A stretch of DNA of 64,000 nt from positions 124,001-188,000 of the forward strand of contig NZ_CP144913.1 in the NCBI RefSeq assembly GCF_037198315.1, given 5' to 3'. Shown here piece by piece: positions 25,763 through 34,547 of the stretch. Position 1 is the first letter of the stretch. Every line of letters starts with the position of its first letter. Below the pieces are notes generated by a model. The model was not told where the DNA came from. It did no database searches and saw only the letters and a program-made list of their open reading frames with translations. A program made the translations under genes and the position numbers. This DNA comes from Janibacter sp. A1S7 (GTDB lineage Bacteria > Actinomycetota > Actinomycetes > Actinomycetales > Dermatophilaceae).

Positions 25763-26697
25763 CCCGCGCCCAGCTCGAGACGGACCTGCGCGACGGCCTG
25801 TGGTCGAGTCCGCCCTCCCTGCCACCGCGATGGTTCTACGACGAGCGCGGCAGCCGGCTCTTCGACCAGATCACCGCCCTGCCGGAGTACTACCCCACAC
25901 GGGCCGAGCACGAGATCCTGCAGGCCCGCAGCCCCGAGATCATCGCGATCACCGGAGCCCGTGGCGTGGACGAGCTCGGTGCCGGGACGTCCGCGAAGAC
26001 CCGAGTGCTCCTGGACGCACTCACGGCCGGTGGTCGCCGTGCCGTGTACGCGCCGCTGGACATCAGCAGTGAGGTGTTGCTGGAGACCGCTGCCCAGCTG
26101 CGGTCGGAGTACCCGACGCTCACGGTCGAGCCCGCGGTCGCCGACTTCCTGCACCTCCCACCACTCGTCGGCGAGCCGGGCGAGCGGCTGCTGCTCTTCC
26201 TCGGGGGCACGATCGGCAACTTCACCGACGCCGAGCGCGACGACTTCCTCGCGATGGTGTCTCAGGCGCTCGCCCCGGGGGACCACTTCCTGGTGGGGGC
26301 GGACCTGGTCAAGGACCCCACCCGACTCACGGCCGCCTACGACGACGCCGCCGGGGTCACGGCGCAGTTCGACCTCAATCTCATCGACGTCATCAACCGC
26401 ACGGTGCCGGTCACCGGCCTGCACCGCGAGGACTTCGCGCACGAGGCGGTCTGGGACGAGCGGGCCTCGCACATCGAGATGCGGCTGCGCGCCGTCCGCG
26501 ACGTCGACGCGGACTTCACCGGCATCGGTCGGCGCTGGCGGTTGGCGAAGGGGGAGTACCTGCGCACGGAGATCTCCCGCAAGTTCCGCCTCGAGGAGCT
26601 GCACGCCGAGCTCGCCACGCACGGGTTGGCGCCCGACGGGGGCTGGACCGACGAGGCGGAGGACTTCTCGCTCACCCTGGCCCGCGCCACCGGTTGA
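25759..26697 (+). CDS. egtD: L-histidine N(alpha)-methyltransferase EgtD
   Basis: Protein of 312 aa, which makes hercynine (trimethyl-histidine) from histidine and S-adenosylmethionine. Visible features are PRWFYDERGSRLFDQITALPEYYPTRAE at the N-terminus, ELGAGTSAKTRVLLDAL as the SAM site, LLFLGGTIGNFT, and YLRTEISRKFRLEEL near the end. The family is usually about 320 aa. The GTG start overlaps the egtB stop by 4 bp. The gene ends 1 bp before the end of the convergent DUF2126 gene. Confidence 0.93.
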   Translation: MTRAQLETDLRDGLWSSPPSLPPRWFYDERGSRLFDQITALPEYYPTRAEHEILQARSPEIIAITGARGVDELGAGTSAKTRVLLDALTAGGRRAVYAPLDISSEVLLETAAQLRSEYPTLTVEPAVADFLHLPPLVGEPGERLLLFLGGTIGNFTDAERDDFLAMVSQALAPGDHFLVGADLVKDPTRLTAAYDDAAGVTAQFDLNLIDVINRTVPVTGLHREDFAHEAVWDERASHIEMRLRAVRDVDADFTGIGRRWRLAKGEYLRTEISRKFRLEELHAELATHGLAPDGGWTDEAEDFSLTLARATG

Positions 26698-26698
26698 C

Positions 26699-29600
26699 TC
26701 AGTCGCCGGCGGGCGCCCGGTCGGTTCCCGGGAAGCGCCGCAGGTCGAGCGTCACCGGGAAGTCGGTCACGGCAGGGCCGAGGCTCGACAGCGGGTCGGG
26801 CAGCGCATCGACGTCGATCGGCCCCGGGGTGTGTCCGCCGACGACGAATCGTGCCGCCCGCCGGGACTCGGCCGCCGCCGCGTTGACCGGGAAGGAGTCG
26901 TAGCTGATGCCACCGGGGTGGGTCACGTGGTGGGTGAACCCACCGAGCGAGCGTCCCGCCCACCGGTCGACGAGGTCGAAGACGAGCGGCCCGTGCACCC
27001 CGATCGTCGGGTGCAGCGCCGACGGCGGTGCCCAGGCGCGGAAGCGGACGCCACCGACGAAGGCGCCGGTCGCCCCCTTCGCCCCGACCGGGCCACCCCA
27101 TCCCTGCTCAGCCACGGGGACCATCGGGACCGGGACGCCGTTGCACGTGACCACGTGTCGCCCCTCGACGAGACCGACGGCGCGCACCTGGACCTTCTCC
27201 ACCGAGGAGTCGACGTAGCGGGCGGTACCGGACTGGCTGACCTCCTCGCCCAGGACGTGCCACGGCTCGATCGCGCTGCGCAGCTCCAGCTCGACCCCGC
27301 CGACCACGGTGTCCCCGAGCCGGGGGAAGCGGAACTCGAGGAAGGGGTCGAACCAGGCCGGGTCGAGCCGGTCCACGCCCCGCGAGGTCAGGTAGCGGTT
27401 GACGTCGTCGAGCACGTCGCGCAGGTCGGCGGCGACGAAGGCCGGCAGCAGGTACCGGTCGTGCAGGCGAGTGCCCCAGTGCACGAGCGGGGCGGCGTAG
27501 GGCTCCTCCCAGAACTTCGCGACGAGCGAGCGCACGAGCAGCGCCTGCAGCAGCGCCATCCGTGGGTGCGGCGGCATCTCGAAGCCACGCATCTCGAGCA
27601 GGCCGAGGCGTCCGCGCTCGGTGCCGGGCGCGAAGAGCTTGTCGATGCAGAACTCCGCGCGGTGGGTGTTGCCGGTGATGTCGGTCAGCAGGTGCCGCAG
27701 CAGCCGGTCGACGAGCCACGGCCGGGTGTGCTGCTTGACGTAGGAGTCCTCGGTCAGCGGCTCGGTGACGTCCAGCTCGTCGTGCTCCATCGCCAGGACG
27801 TGGTCCATCTGCGCGAAGGCGATCTCGAGCTCGTAGAGTGCGTCCGCCCGTCCCTCGTCCACGCGAGGAGCCTGCGAGGTCGGCCCGATGAAGCGCCCGG
27901 AGAAGAGGTAGCTCAACGACGGGTGGTGCTGCCAGTACGTCACGAGCGAGCGCAGCAGGTCGGGGCGACGCAGCAGCGGGCTGTCGGCGGGAGTGGCGCC
28001 GCCGAGGGTGAGGTGGTTGCCGCCACCGGTGCCGGTGTGCGAGCCGTCGAGGTCGAACTTCTCGGTGGCGAGGTGGATCTGGCGGGCGTGCTCGTGCACG
28101 GTCTCGGTCTGCTCGACGAGCTCGGACCACGAGGAGGTCGGGGAGACGTTGACCTCGATGACGCCCGGGTCGGGGGTGATCGACATGGTGCGCAGCCGCT
28201 CGTCACCGGGCGGCGGGTAGCCCTCGAGGACGACCGGCTGTCCGACCTCACCGGCGGCCGCCTCGATGACGGCGATCAGCTCGACGGCGTCCTCGAGGTC
28301 CTCCAGCGGCGGCAGGAAGACGAAGAGGTGACCGTCGCGGTGCTCCACCGCGAGGGCGGTCCGGGGAGCCTCGTCGATCGGGATCACCCGTGCCGGACCC
28401 CGCGCCTGCGTGGGCTCGTGCGACGGAGTGCCGGGGGCAGAGGCAGCGGGGAGCGCTCCGCGCGGGGCGAAGGGGGATCGTTCCGGCGTGACCGGGCCCT
28501 CGCCCCACGCGATGGAGCCGAGGGGCAGACGCAGCCCCGCGGGTGAGTCCCCCGGGACGAGGGCGAGGAAGCCGCGGCGGGTGCGCCAGGTCGTCGTCCC
28601 CCAGCCCCGGCCGTCGGGTGCGGGGAAGACCGGCAGCACCCAGGCTGCCGGAGTGTCAGGGTCCACGTCGGCATCGACCTGGGCGACCCGCGCGGCCCGC
28701 GACTGCGCGTCGGCCGCCCCGGGGTCGTCCGGGGCGAGGTCGCCGGGAGCCGGTTCCGACCCGGTCGGGCGGCGAGCCTCCCGGACGAGTCGCTGCAGCG
28801 GGTCCTCGACGGCCGCAGCGAGGTGCTCGACGTCGATACCGAGCCGTCGGGCGATCGCGACGGCGAGGTCGCGGGCGGCGCCGGCGGCATCGGGAGAACC
28901 GGACTCGAGCCGGGCCTCGCCCCACGGGTCATCGAGCAGGTCGCGGTCACGCCACAGCGGCCGGCCGTCGGTGCGGTCGGCCAGCATGATCGCCCACCGG
29001 GGCAGCGGCTCGCCCGGGTACCACTTGCCCTGGCCGTGGTGCCGCAGCGTGCCGGTCCCCGACAGCCGCCGGGCGAGCGCCATCGCGAGCGTCCGCTTCT
29101 GTTCGCCGTCGGCGGCGGTGTGCCACTGCGGGTGCGTCGTCCCACCGGCCGCGACGAAGGTCGGCTCGCCGCCCATGGTCAGGCGCACGTCCCCCTTCGC
29201 CAGCAGGTCGTCGACCGCCGCACCGATCTCGGTGATGCGGGACCACTGCGCCTCGTCGACCGGTCTGGTCACGCGCGGGTCCTCGGCGAGCCGGGTGATC
29301 GTGTTGGCGAAGTCGAAGTCGACCGAGACCGGGCCGGTGGCGCCGCTGATCGGGGCGGCCGAGGAGGGGTGCGGGGTGCACGAGAGCGGGATGTGCCCCT
29401 CGCCGCAGAGCAGCCCGGACGTCGCGTCGAGCCCGACCCAGCCCGCACCGGGGATGTAGACCTCGGCCCACGCGTGCAGGTCGGTGAAGTCCTCTGCGGG
29501 CCCGTCGGGGCCGTCGACCGCGGACTGGTCGGTGCTCAGCTGCACGAGGTACCCGGAGACGAAGCGCGCAGCCAGACCGAGGTGCCGCAGTGCCGCGACG

Positions 29601-30214
29601 AGCAGCCACGCGCTGTCGCGGCACGAGCCGATGCCCCGCTGGAGGGTGTGCGCGGGCGTCTGCACCCCCGCCTCGAGGCGGACCGTGTAGTCGACGCTCT
29701 CGCGGATGGCGCGGTTGAGGCCGACGACGAAGCTGACGATCGGCGTCCCGGCACCGACGGCCGCCTCCCGCGGCGCGGTCAGCAGCGACGGCAGCCGATC
29801 CTCGAGCCACGCGACGACGTCGGCAGAGGTGCCTCCGCCCCCTTCGCCGCCCACGGGGTGGAGGTAGGGGGACAGGTCGTCGCGCAGCTGCGCCGGGTAG
29901 GCGAAGGGGAAGGTGGCCGCCCAGTCCTCGACGAAGAAGTCGAAGGGGTTGATCACGGTCATGTCCGCGAGCAGGTCGACGGTGATCTCGAGGTGGTCGA
30001 CCTTGTCGGGGAAGACGACGCGCGCCAACCAGTTGCCGAAGGGGTCCTGCTGCCAGTTGACGAAGTGGTTGCCCGGTTCGATCCGCAGCGAGTAGCTCGG
30101 GACCGGCGTACGGGAGTGCGGTGCCGGTCGCAGCCGGATCGTGTGCGGGTAGACCTGCACGGGCTGGCTGAAGCGATAGCTCGTGCGGTGCTCGAGGGCC
30201 ACGCGGATGGTCAC
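26699..30214 (-). CDS. Large transglutaminase-like / DUF2126 protein
   Basis: Protein of 1171 aa, close to the usual 1100-1150. The N-terminal transglutaminase-partner region begins VTIRVALEHRTSYRF. The transglutaminase core has Cys198 in GIGSCRDSAW, His247 in DLHAWAEVY and Asp263 in GLDATSG, a complete catalytic triad. From about residue 390 to the end is the DUF2126 region (RLTMGGEPTFV, then GTGGGNHLTLGG). In other bacteria this protein is found with alpha-E (DUF403) and ATP-grasp-like proteins. Neither is here. GTG 30214 matches the family N-terminus but lacks a well-spaced ribosome-binding site. Confidence 0.88.
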   Translation of the reverse strand: MTIRVALEHRTSYRFSQPVQVYPHTIRLRPAPHSRTPVPSYSLRIEPGNHFVNWQQDPFGNWLARVVFPDKVDHLEITVDLLADMTVINPFDFFVEDWAATFPFAYPAQLRDDLSPYLHPVGGEGGGGTSADVVAWLEDRLPSLLTAPREAAVGAGTPIVSFVVGLNRAIRESVDYTVRLEAGVQTPAHTLQRGIGSCRDSAWLLVAALRHLGLAARFVSGYLVQLSTDQSAVDGPDGPAEDFTDLHAWAEVYIPGAGWVGLDATSGLLCGEGHIPLSCTPHPSSAAPISGATGPVSVDFDFANTITRLAEDPRVTRPVDEAQWSRITEIGAAVDDLLAKGDVRLTMGGEPTFVAAGGTTHPQWHTAADGEQKRTLAMALARRLSGTGTLRHHGQGKWYPGEPLPRWAIMLADRTDGRPLWRDRDLLDDPWGEARLESGSPDAAGAARDLAVAIARRLGIDVEHLAAAVEDPLQRLVREARRPTGSEPAPGDLAPDDPGAADAQSRAARVAQVDADVDPDTPAAWVLPVFPAPDGRGWGTTTWRTRRGFLALVPGDSPAGLRLPLGSIAWGEGPVTPERSPFAPRGALPAASAPGTPSHEPTQARGPARVIPIDEAPRTALAVEHRDGHLFVFLPPLEDLEDAVELIAVIEAAAGEVGQPVVLEGYPPPGDERLRTMSITPDPGVIEVNVSPTSSWSELVEQTETVHEHARQIHLATEKFDLDGSHTGTGGGNHLTLGGATPADSPLLRRPDLLRSLVTYWQHHPSLSYLFSGRFIGPTSQAPRVDEGRADALYELEIAFAQMDHVLAMEHDELDVTEPLTEDSYVKQHTRPWLVDRLLRHLLTDITGNTHRAEFCIDKLFAPGTERGRLGLLEMRGFEMPPHPRMALLQALLVRSLVAKFWEEPYAAPLVHWGTRLHDRYLLPAFVAADLRDVLDDVNRYLTSRGVDRLDPAWFDPFLEFRFPRLGDTVVGGVELELRSAIEPWHVLGEEVSQSGTARYVDSSVEKVQVRAVGLVEGRHVVTCNGVPVPMVPVAEQGWGGPVGAKGATGAFVGGVRFRAWAPPSALHPTIGVHGPLVFDLVDRWAGRSLGGFTHHVTHPGGISYDSFPVNAAAAESRRAARFVVGGHTPGPIDVDALPDPLSSLGPAVTDFPVTLDLRRFPGTDRAPAGD

Positions 30215-30283
30215 TCCACCACTGTAGGCGCGGGCGAGGTGCCGGATGCCGGGACGAGAGGCCGCGTCCGCGACAATGCGGAC

Positions 30284-31456
30284 ATGACATCCGCCTCCAC
30301 CACGCCCGTCTGGCGTCTGCCCGGCATGCCGGTGCTGCTGGCGGCGACGGCGGCGGGGTTCAGCGGCTTCTCGGCACTCATGCCGGTCGCGCCGCTGTGG
30401 GCGGCACACGGTGGCGCCGACTCCGCGGGTGTCGGGGCCGTCAACGGCGTCCTCATGCTCTTCACGGTGCTCACCCAGCCCTTCGTCCCGGTGGCGGTGC
30501 GTCGGTTCGGGTGGGGGCCGGTCATGGCCGCGGGGCAGCTGCTGCTGGGCCTGCCGGCGCTGGCGCACCTGGTCTCCGACGACCTGACGTGGGTCCTCGT
30601 CCTCGCCGCAGTGCGCGGGCTCGGCTTCGGGATCCTCACCGTCACCGGCAGCGCTGCCGTGGCCAACCTCTTCGACCCCCGTCGGCGTGGGCAGGCGGTC
30701 GGCATCTTCGGGTTGGCCATCGCGGTGCCGCAGGTGGTCTTCATGCCGCTCGGCCCGTGGGTGGCGCAGGAACTGGGCTTCTGGCTGGTCTTCGCCGCCG
30801 GCGCCCTGCCGCTCATCGGCGCCGTCCCGGCCTGGTTGGCAGGCCGGGCGCTCGTCGTCGAGCCCGACGACTCGCCCGTGACGCACTCGCGGGTGCAGGT
30901 CTACCGATCCCTCGTGCGCGCGATGCTGCTGCTGCTCGGGGTGACCCTCGCCGGCGGTGCCCTGATCACCTTCTCCAGCGAGCTCGCGGGCGCCGCTTGG
31001 CTGGCCACGATGGCGCTGCTCGTCCTCACCGGCGCCGCCGCCCTGACCCGGTGGAAGATGGGCGCGCTCGCCGACATCTACGGCACCCGACCCTTCCTGT
31101 GGCCGCTCGTGCTCATCACGACCATCGGCCTCGTGCTCGTCGCGGTGTCACTGACCCAGGACGGCGCGCTCGCCGCCGTCCTGCTGCTCCTCGGCGTCCT
31201 GTGCGTCGGCATCTCCTACGGGGCGCTGCAGAACCTCACCCTGCTGCTCGCCTTCGCCTCCGTCTCACGGCGGGACTACGGCACGGCCAGCGCGGTGTGG
31301 AACATCGGCTTCGACGCCGGCACCGGGCTCGGCTCGGTCCTCGTCGGGGCGATCGCCGCAGGCGCCTCCTTCACCCAGGCGCTGCTCGTCGCGGCGGTGC
31401 TGTCGTTGGCGACGCTGCCGCTGGCCCTGGTGCGGGGGCGCCCCGCCGGGAGATGA
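30284..31456 (+). CDS. Major facilitator superfamily transporter
   Basis: Protein of 390 aa with about 12 hydrophobic segments and the short MFS layout. GFSGFSALMPVAPLWAAHGG covers helix 1, VAVRRFGWGPVMAAGQLLLG contains the loop 2-3 region, and SRRDYGTASAVWNIGFDAGTGLG is helix 10-11-like. ATG 30284 follows GACAAT by 6 bp (leaderless). It is divergent from DUF2126 across 69 bp, and the stop lies inside a strong hairpin. Substrate unknown; such proteins are usually exporters. Confidence 0.88.
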   Translation: MTSASTTPVWRLPGMPVLLAATAAGFSGFSALMPVAPLWAAHGGADSAGVGAVNGVLMLFTVLTQPFVPVAVRRFGWGPVMAAGQLLLGLPALAHLVSDDLTWVLVLAAVRGLGFGILTVTGSAAVANLFDPRRRGQAVGIFGLAIAVPQVVFMPLGPWVAQELGFWLVFAAGALPLIGAVPAWLAGRALVVEPDDSPVTHSRVQVYRSLVRAMLLLLGVTLAGGALITFSSELAGAAWLATMALLVLTGAAALTRWKMGALADIYGTRPFLWPLVLITTIGLVLVAVSLTQDGALAAVLLLLGVLCVGISYGALQNLTLLLAFASVSRRDYGTASAVWNIGFDAGTGLGSVLVGAIAAGASFTQALLVAAVLSLATLPLALVRGRPAGR

Positions 31457-31483
31457 CGAAGGGGGGAGCACCCCTTCGTCATC
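31452..31483 (+). terminator. 13-bp hairpin built on facing CGAAGGGG motifs, at the MFS stop
   Basis: GATGACGAAGGGG (31452-31464) pairs perfectly with CCCCTTCGTCATC (31471-31483), loop 6 nt. It contains the MFS stop codon. The left arm includes a full CGAAGGGGG motif. Very likely a terminator. Confidence 0.75.
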
Positions 31484-31504
31484 GCACCTGCCCCAGCAGG
31501 TGCG
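31483..31504. terminator. Second tandem hairpin after the MFS gene
   Basis: CGCACCTGC and GCAGGTGCG pair over 9 bp with a 4-nt loop, directly abutting the first hairpin. It lies between convergent genes (MFS +, PCD-VOC -), so it may serve the minus-strand gene. Confidence 0.6.
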
Positions 31505-31546
31505 CAAGGAGTACTGCACAAGCCTAGGCAGTTGCGAGCGGGCGGG

Positions 31547-32209
31547 TCAGCTGTGCGGTTGCGAGGTGCACACGCAGGCCCGGTTGCCGTCGGCGTCGGC
31601 CAGCGCCCACCAGGCCGGGGCGAACTCGTCGGTGACGAGCACTCCGCCGGCGGCGAGTACCGCGTCCACCCGCTCCTGCGCGAGGTCGTGCGGGACGTGG
31701 ACGTCGAGATGCGTGCGGCCGCGCTCACCGGGGTCATCGCTCACCTGGAACCAGATCTCGGGCAACTGGCCGTCGGGGCTCGGCAGGGAGGTGCTGTCGT
31801 GGGGCGCCGGGGTGTGCCCGGTCAGGGTGGCCCAGAAGTCACGAATCGCATCCGGGTCGGCGGTGTTGATGCCGACGGTCATCGAGGTGACGACCTCCGG
31901 GGCGTGCGTGGCCTCGCGCTCCTCGGCGATGCGGGAGATCACGCCCGCCAGCTCGATGTCCCGCGAGGTGATGCCCCCCACGTCGTGGCTGACCATCGCC
32001 AGACCGACCCAGCCGTAGCGCAGGTCGATGTCCGGGTGGTGGTTGGCCTCGTCGGCGGCGGAGGCGATCTCCTCGACGAGGCGCAGGGACTCCGCAAAAC
32101 CGCCGGTGGTCAGGCGCGTGCGGAGCATCCCGCCCACGTCGCGCCACCCGACGGGGGCCTGGTCGTGGACCTGCTGGCTGGTCAGGATCTGCTTGGCGTC
32201 GTTGCTCAT
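31547..32209 (-). CDS. Fusion: 4a-hydroxytetrahydrobiopterin dehydratase (PCD) + VOC/glyoxalase domain
   Basis: Protein of 220 aa. Residues about 1-95 are a pterin-4a-carbinolamine dehydratase domain, with EANHHPDIDLRYGWVGLAMVSHDVGGIT carrying the conserved His pair. Residues about 105-218 are a VOC fold (VGINTADPDAIRDFWATLTGH, then RTHLDVHVPHD, then WWALADADGNRACVC). ATG 32209 is used; the frame extends upstream without support. A stand-alone PCD recycles pterin cofactor, so the VOC half may add a second reaction or bind substrate. No aromatic amino-acid hydroxylase is nearby. Confidence 0.87.
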   Translation of the reverse strand: MSNDAKQILTSQQVHDQAPVGWRDVGGMLRTRLTTGGFAESLRLVEEIASAADEANHHPDIDLRYGWVGLAMVSHDVGGITSRDIELAGVISRIAEEREATHAPEVVTSMTVGINTADPDAIRDFWATLTGHTPAPHDSTSLPSPDGQLPEIWFQVSDDPGERGRTHLDVHVPHDLAQERVDAVLAAGGVLVTDEFAPAWWALADADGNRACVCTSQPHS

Positions 32210-32270
32210 GTGATCCACGGTATGTCCATCGCGGTTCACCCGGCAGTCTTCCGCTCGGTAATCTCGCTGC

Positions 32271-33731
32271 ATGACTGGCGCCGCGTTCTTCGACCTCGAC
32301 CGCACCCTCCTGCCGAAGGCCTCGGGTCCGGCCCTGTCCGCGGCCATGCGGGAGACCGGTGTCGTGTCCGCGCGGGTGCCCGGGGAGTCGCTGCTCTTCG
32401 GCTACTTCAACCTGCTGGGTGAGTCGCTGGGCTCGATCGCGCTCGCCCGCCAGGCGGTGCTCGTGGCCAGGGGCCGGCCGGCCGATGCCTTCGACGAGGC
32501 CGCCGAGCTGGCCGCCGACGTGCTCGAGCCGATGGTCGGGCCGTTCGCCCGGATGCTCATCGACGAGCACCACGAGGCCGGCCGCCCGGTCGTGCTCGCG
32601 ACGACGACGCCGGAGCACCTGATCCTGCCCTTCGCCGAACGGCTCGGCATCGACTACGTCATCGCCACCCGCTACGAGGTGGACGACGCGGGCCACTTCA
32701 CCGGCCGCAACGACGGCCACTTCGTGTGGTCGCTGGGCAAGGTCGCCGCGGTGCAGGAGTGGGCGGACGAGGAGGGCATCGACCTCGAGGAGTCCTTCGC
32801 CTACTCGGACTCGATCTACGACGCCCCGTTGCTGAAGGCCGTCGGCCACCCCGGCGCAGTCAACCCCGACCCGCGTCTGCAGGCCGTGGCGACGGTGGCC
32901 CGGTGGCCGGTGCTGCACTTCGACGCCTCACCCGGTGTCTTCAAGGTGCCGGTCTGGGGCGTGGAGCTGCAGCGGCTGATCACGATGCTCGCGCGGCCGG
33001 AGGTCTTCCCGTACGCGAAGTTCACCGTCCGGGGCGCAGAGAACGTGCCCGGCGACGGACCGGCGATCATCGTGGGCAACCACCGCTCGTACTTCGACGT
33101 CGCCGCGATGCTCGTCGCGATGGGTCGCACCGGCCGTACGGCACGCTTCCTGGGCAAGAAGGAGCTCTTCGACGTCCCGGGGCTCGGCAGCGTCTTCCGC
33201 GCCGGAGGCGGGATCAGCGTCGATCGGCGCCAGGAGGACCCGGACGGCCCCGATGCCTTCGCCGCGGCCGTGCGCTCCCTCGCGGGCGGCGAGATGGTCG
33301 CGATGATGCCCGAGGGCACGATCCCGCGCGGCATCCACTTCTTCGAACCGGGCATGGCCGGCTTCCCCGGCGCGGCACGTCTGGCCCACCTGAGCAGGGT
33401 GCCGGTCATCCCCTTCGCCATCACCGGGACCGAGAAGGTCTGGCCGCGCTCCTCGCGGGTGCCGCGCGTGCTGAACCTGCTCGACCGGCCCGAGGTGACG
33501 GTGACCTTCGGCGAGCCGGTGGACCTGAAGTACCGATCCGTCCCACGTGACATGGAGCGGATCTTCGACGCGATCACCGGCATGCTCCCGGACGAGGTCG
33601 CCAACCCGTCCCGGCCCACGTTGGCCGAGCTGGCACTGACCTACCCGGACGGCAGGGTCCCCGACGAGGACCGGTGGTTCGCCGTTGATGCAGACGAGGA
33701 CCATGAGCACGTGGACACTAGCGAGGTTTGA
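32271..33731 (+). CDS. Fusion: HAD-IB phosphatase + 1-acylglycerol-3-phosphate acyltransferase
   Basis: Protein of 486 aa. The first 220 residues form a HAD-IB phosphatase: FFDLDRTLL with Asp8 and Asp10, LATTTPEHLI and FAYSDSIYDAPLLKAVGHPGAVNPD. From about 240 on is the PlsC-type acyltransferase: GNHRSYFD (His271, Asp276, the HX4D catalytic pair), FRAGGGISVDR and MMPEGTIPRG. This architecture is known in actinobacteria and links lysophosphatidate acylation with a phosphatase step. TAATCT ends 6 bp before the ATG (leaderless). Confidence 0.92.
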   Translation: MTGAAFFDLDRTLLPKASGPALSAAMRETGVVSARVPGESLLFGYFNLLGESLGSIALARQAVLVARGRPADAFDEAAELAADVLEPMVGPFARMLIDEHHEAGRPVVLATTTPEHLILPFAERLGIDYVIATRYEVDDAGHFTGRNDGHFVWSLGKVAAVQEWADEEGIDLEESFAYSDSIYDAPLLKAVGHPGAVNPDPRLQAVATVARWPVLHFDASPGVFKVPVWGVELQRLITMLARPEVFPYAKFTVRGAENVPGDGPAIIVGNHRSYFDVAAMLVAMGRTGRTARFLGKKELFDVPGLGSVFRAGGGISVDRRQEDPDGPDAFAAAVRSLAGGEMVAMMPEGTIPRGIHFFEPGMAGFPGAARLAHLSRVPVIPFAITGTEKVWPRSSRVPRVLNLLDRPEVTVTFGEPVDLKYRSVPRDMERIFDAITGMLPDEVANPSRPTLAELALTYPDGRVPDEDRWFAVDADEDHEHVDTSEV

Positions 33732-33746
33732 CCCCCCGCAGCAGCA

Positions 33747-33776
33747 CGAAGGGGGTGGCCACGGCCACCCCCTTCG
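33747..33776. terminator. 14-bp bidirectional hairpin from two CGAAGGGGG motifs
   Basis: CGAAGGGGGTGGCC and GGCCACCCCCTTCG are perfect complements separated by 2 bp. It sits in the 64-bp gap between two convergent genes and so probably terminates both. Confidence 0.8.
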
Positions 33777-33795
33777 CTCCTCCCCCCGGAGGTCT

Positions 33796-34437
33796 CTACA
33801 GGCCGACCTGATCGGCCGCGTGCTCAGCCTGCTCCTGCGTGTATCCGTCACCGGCGTCCGAGGTCAGCTGGTCGATCAGCCCGGAGCGGGAGAAGGCCAT
33901 CAGGTCCAGGTAGCTCTCCGCGGCCTTGACGGCCTGCTCGTCCCAGTCGACGTCCGACTCGATGTGCTCCACGGCGAACCGGGCCACGTCCCGGGGGTAG
34001 CCGTCGCCGGCGGGGGAGGAGAGCTGGTCGATCAGACCCTGCTTCGAGAAGGGCATGAACTCCAGGTAGTCCTCCGCCGCGCGGATCGCGTTCTGCTGCT
34101 CGGTGCTCAGCTCCGGCTCCTCCGGGGCAGCGTCCTTCGACTCTTCGGCTGTCTCCTGCGTCTCGGGGGCAGCCTCCTTCGACTCTTCGGCCGTCGTCTC
34201 GTCGGTGGCGTCGTCGCTCTCCTGCGTCGCCTCGGACGTCTGCGAGGACTCGGTGCCCGCGCTGGTGGACGAATCGTCGCCACCCACACTGAGCACGCCT
34301 GCGCCACAGCAGATCAGGACGACCACGAGGACGATCCCCAGGACGACGGACAGGACCTTGTGCCGGGCGAACCAGCTCTGCCGGGCCTGCGGTACGGGCG
34401 GGTTGGTGGGCTGCCACTGCGGGGGCTGCTGGCTCAT
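33796..34437 (-). CDS. Membrane protein with two Ltp-type repeats
   Basis: Protein of 213 aa. A proline/glutamine-rich cytoplasmic N-terminus precedes a helix (about 27-47, VLSVVLGIVLVVVLICCGAG). A Ser/Thr/Glu-rich linker follows, containing a 14-residue tandem duplication (EESKEAAPETQETA and EESKDAAPEEPELS, 42-bp period at about 34124-34200). Two C-terminal repeats of the Ltp/host-cell-surface lipoprotein type follow: AAEDYLEFMPFSKQGLIDQL and AAESYLDLMAFSRSGLIDQL. Phage Ltp uses such repeats for superinfection exclusion; in chromosomes the role is unknown. CAGGAG precedes the ATG by 7 bp. Confidence 0.85.
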   Translation of the reverse strand: MSQQPPQWQPTNPPVPQARQSWFARHKVLSVVLGIVLVVVLICCGAGVLSVGGDDSSTSAGTESSQTSEATQESDDATDETTAEESKEAAPETQETAEESKDAAPEEPELSTEQQNAIRAAEDYLEFMPFSKQGLIDQLSSPAGDGYPRDVARFAVEHIESDVDWDEQAVKAAESYLDLMAFSRSGLIDQLTSDAGDGYTQEQAEHAADQVGL

Positions 34438-34547
34438 GGTCTGGCTCCTGTGTCGTCATTCGTTGTCACCCCGGATACAACCCCAGGGTGGGGGAGGGGC
34501 GCCTCGACCGAACGGTTCGATCCCGGTGACCGAAGGGAGGAGTCCGG

